Assembly (NCBI RefSeq): GCF_900120195.1
Contig: NZ_LT635539.1
Coordinates: 254,830 to 318,829 of the forward strand
Direction: 5' to 3'
DNA: 64,000 nucleotides
From: Blautia sp. Marseille-P3087
GTDB lineage: Bacteria; Bacillota; Clostridia; Lachnospirales; Lachnospiraceae
Shown here: positions 62,620 to 64,000 of the stretch, piece by piece
Numbering within the stretch: the first letter of the stretch is position 1
Layout: every line of letters begins with the position of its first letter
Program-made: the position numbers and the translations under genes
The notes under the pieces: generated by a model
Database searches by the model: none
Seen by the model: the letters and a program-made list of their open reading frames with translations, nothing else
Told to the model about the DNA's origin: nothing

Positions 62620-62645
62620 AGTGATAAAGACCGGAGAGGTTCTTT
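62602..62645 (+). terminator. Terminator-like hairpin that buries the yqfC Shine-Dalgarno
   Basis: ACCTCTCTGG (62602-62611) pairs with CCGGAGAGGT (62631-62640), followed by TCTTTTT. The RBS GGAGAGG is in the 3' arm; same layout as at spoIVA. Confidence 0.65.
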
Positions 62646-62647
62646 TT

Positions 62648-62929
62648 ATGAAAAAAGAAAAAGAGCGAAAGAACTGGCGAGGAAATCTGGTCACTTCACT
62701 GGAGGTTCCAGGTGATCTTGCTATGAAAGAAACCATAGTGACACTTACCGGGCGAAGCCATGCGATAATCTGCAATTACAAAAGCATTCTCCGGTATCAG
62801 CAGGAAGAAATCATTGTGCTGGGATTTCATGGAAAGATAGCCATCCGGGGGAAAAGACTCATGATTCCGAAATATACACCGGAGGAAATGCAGATAGAGG
62901 GGATGATATCAGAAATTGTAATGGGATAA
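62648..62929 (+). CDS. yqfC: Sporulation protein YqfC
   Basis: 93 aa from ATG 62648. Family features: ERKNWRGNLVTSLEVPGDLA, VTLTGRSHAIICNYKSIL, LGFHGKIAIRGKRLMI and MQIEGMISEI. Small mother-cell sporulation protein of unknown mechanism, paired with yqfD. The gap to yqfD has a direct repeat GGATAATT-TAATA (62928-62952). Confidence 0.92.
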   Translation: MKKEKERKNWRGNLVTSLEVPGDLAMKETIVTLTGRSHAIICNYKSILRYQQEEIIVLGFHGKIAIRGKRLMIPKYTPEEMQIEGMISEIVMG

Positions 62930-62969
62930 TTGTAATAGGATAATTATAATAGAACGTCAGGAGGCTGCT

Positions 62970-64000
62970 ATGAGAGATCTGACCGGATTTCGAAAAGGCA
63001 TCGTCAGAATTCGGGTTCAGGGAGAACAGACAGAGCGCTTTCTTAATCTCTGCAAAGCCCGTAAAATAAAAATTTCAAGTCTGGATCGAACCGGGGAACA
63101 AAGCCTGGAGGGAGATTTTGGAATACAGGATTTTTTGCGGCTTTCACCGATTCGCAGAAAAACAGGTGTAAAAATACATATTCTTGAAAAACATGGACTG
63201 CCCTTCTTTTTTTACCGAAGTAAAAAGAGAAAGGCTTTTTTTATCGGTATCTTTGTTTGTGCGTTGCTTTTGCTGGGATTATCGGGGCGAATCTGGGAAA
63301 TTGATGTGTCAGGAAATGCGCGGAACAGTACACAGGAGATATTGGATTTTCTTAAGGAGGAGGGTATTGTGCATGGGATGCAGCGGAGTAAGATCAGCTG
63401 CAATGCTATTGCTGCGACAATCAGGGAAAATTATAATGATATTACGTGGGTGTCGGTCAGAATAGAAGGAACGCGGCTTGTGCTTACAGTCAAGGAGGGA
63501 GTTTTTACAGAGGCAGTGGAGAAGGAGAAAAATACTCCCTGTAATCTGACCGCAGATCAGAATGGTGTGATTGTCCGTATGATCACGCGGGCAGGATATC
63601 CGAAACTTCATGTCGGTGAGGAATGCCATATCGGAGATGTGCTGGTTTCCGGCTGTCTGGAGCTGAAAAATGACAGTCAGGAAGTGGTAAGATACGAAGG
63701 TGTTCATGCTGATGCTGATATTTATATAAAGAGAAAAAAGGCTTATTATCGGGAAATTCCTCTGCAATACCAGTCAGAGGAATATGATGGAAGGGAACGA
63801 AAAAGCTATTTTTTTAAAACAGGAAATACTTATCTGGAATTTGGAAAAAGTGCCGAAAAAAACTGGCAGAACACTGTCGAGGAGCAGATTCTCCGGCTGA
63901 CAGACAGTTTTCGGCTGCCGTTCACAGTGGGTAAAATCACCCGGAAATACTACGAAACAGTGCCCAGAGAATACACGGAAAAAGAGGTTCGCGCGCTTGC
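62970..64000 (+). CDS. yqfD: Sporulation protein YqfD (partial, runs off the window)
   Basis: ATG at 62970 with AGGAGG upstream; the frame stays open to the last base (343 codons). N-terminus RDLTGFRKGIVRIRVQGEQ, soluble ~85 residues, one membrane helix (KAFFIGIFVCALLLLGLSG), then the extracytoplasmic part with IWEIDVSGNARNSTQEILDF, a POTRA-like start. Needed for sporulation in Bacillus; similar topology to stage IV proteins. The C-terminus is missing. Confidence 0.93.
   Translation, partial: MRDLTGFRKGIVRIRVQGEQTERFLNLCKARKIKISSLDRTGEQSLEGDFGIQDFLRLSPIRRKTGVKIHILEKHGLPFFFYRSKKRKAFFIGIFVCALLLLGLSGRIWEIDVSGNARNSTQEILDFLKEEGIVHGMQRSKISCNAIAATIRENYNDITWVSVRIEGTRLVLTVKEGVFTEAVEKEKNTPCNLTADQNGVIVRMITRAGYPKLHVGEECHIGDVLVSGCLELKNDSQEVVRYEGVHADADIYIKRKKAYYREIPLQYQSEEYDGRERKSYFFKTGNTYLEFGKSAEKNWQNTVEEQILRLTDSFRLPFTVGKITRKYYETVPREYTEKEVRAL

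Noticed and set aside
1-64000. CRISPR arrays, tRNA or rRNA genes
   Set aside because: No regularly spaced short repeats and no tRNA cloverleaf or rRNA core sequence was recognised anywhere in the window.

Overview
The window is a low-to-medium GC Firmicutes chromosome segment. It has strong GGAGG ribosome-binding sites, TTGACA/TATAAT promoters, sporulation genes (spoIVA, yqfC, yqfD, spoIIIE/ftsK type) and anaerobic H2/folate C1 metabolism. The gene set fits a gut Lachnospiraceae, most like an acetogenic Blautia-type organism: formate-THF ligase, FchA and FolD, an electron-bifurcating-type HydABC hydrogenase, NfnAB and Rex. The genus is an inference from gene content.

Layout: (1) 0-3.2 kb, methyl branch of the Wood-Ljungdahl/C1-folate pathway plus a secreted glucosaminidase. 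(2) 3.4-9.3 kb, two divergent [FeFe]-hydrogenase units: a group-B-like single-subunit enzyme on the minus strand and trimeric hydCBA on the plus strand. (3) 9.3-10.0 kb, two very long imperfect palindromes. (4) 10-20 kb, two-subunit fumarase, spoIVA, a papain-like hypothetical protein with a small companion ORF, fliB, a Na/Ca antiporter, glmS and a glycosyltransferase. (5) 20.3-35.4 kb, an AT-rich defence island: YobI-type NTPase, a convergent Thoeris pair (thsA/thsB) with an identical 18-bp dyad in front of each gene, a tyrosine recombinase, a three-gene operon in which a complete ribosomal protein S9 domain is fused behind an unknown domain and followed by a KAP NTPase, IS debris, two broken AAA/PD-(D/E)XK genes, a Kiwa-like kwaB/kwaA pair and an XRE regulator. 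(6) 35.5-43.7 kb, an exopolysaccharide regulatory/anchoring operon: PHP phosphatase, two tyrosine autokinases, Ig-like surface proteins, a VanZ-LCP fusion, and a sortase-B-like protein that has lost its catalytic His and Cys. (7) 43.9-64 kb, housekeeping: subtilase, icd, ABC-F protein, rex, nnr, alr, mazF, corC, yebC, tepA, nfnAB, uppP, ftsK, rlmH, yqfC and the start of yqfD.

How it works together: HydABC, NfnAB, Rex and the C1-folate enzymes form a redox network for H2/NAD(P)H/ferredoxin balance and acetogenesis. The defence island stacks Thoeris, Kiwa-like and NTPase systems. Its most novel content is the S9-fusion/KAP operon (26363-29295), which matches no defence or ribosome-modification system I know. 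A second recurring theme is hairpins that bury the Shine-Dalgarno of spoIVA, yqfC and tepA; for spoIVA and yqfC a sigma-E-like promoter is placed so that its transcript would start inside the loop and escape the block.
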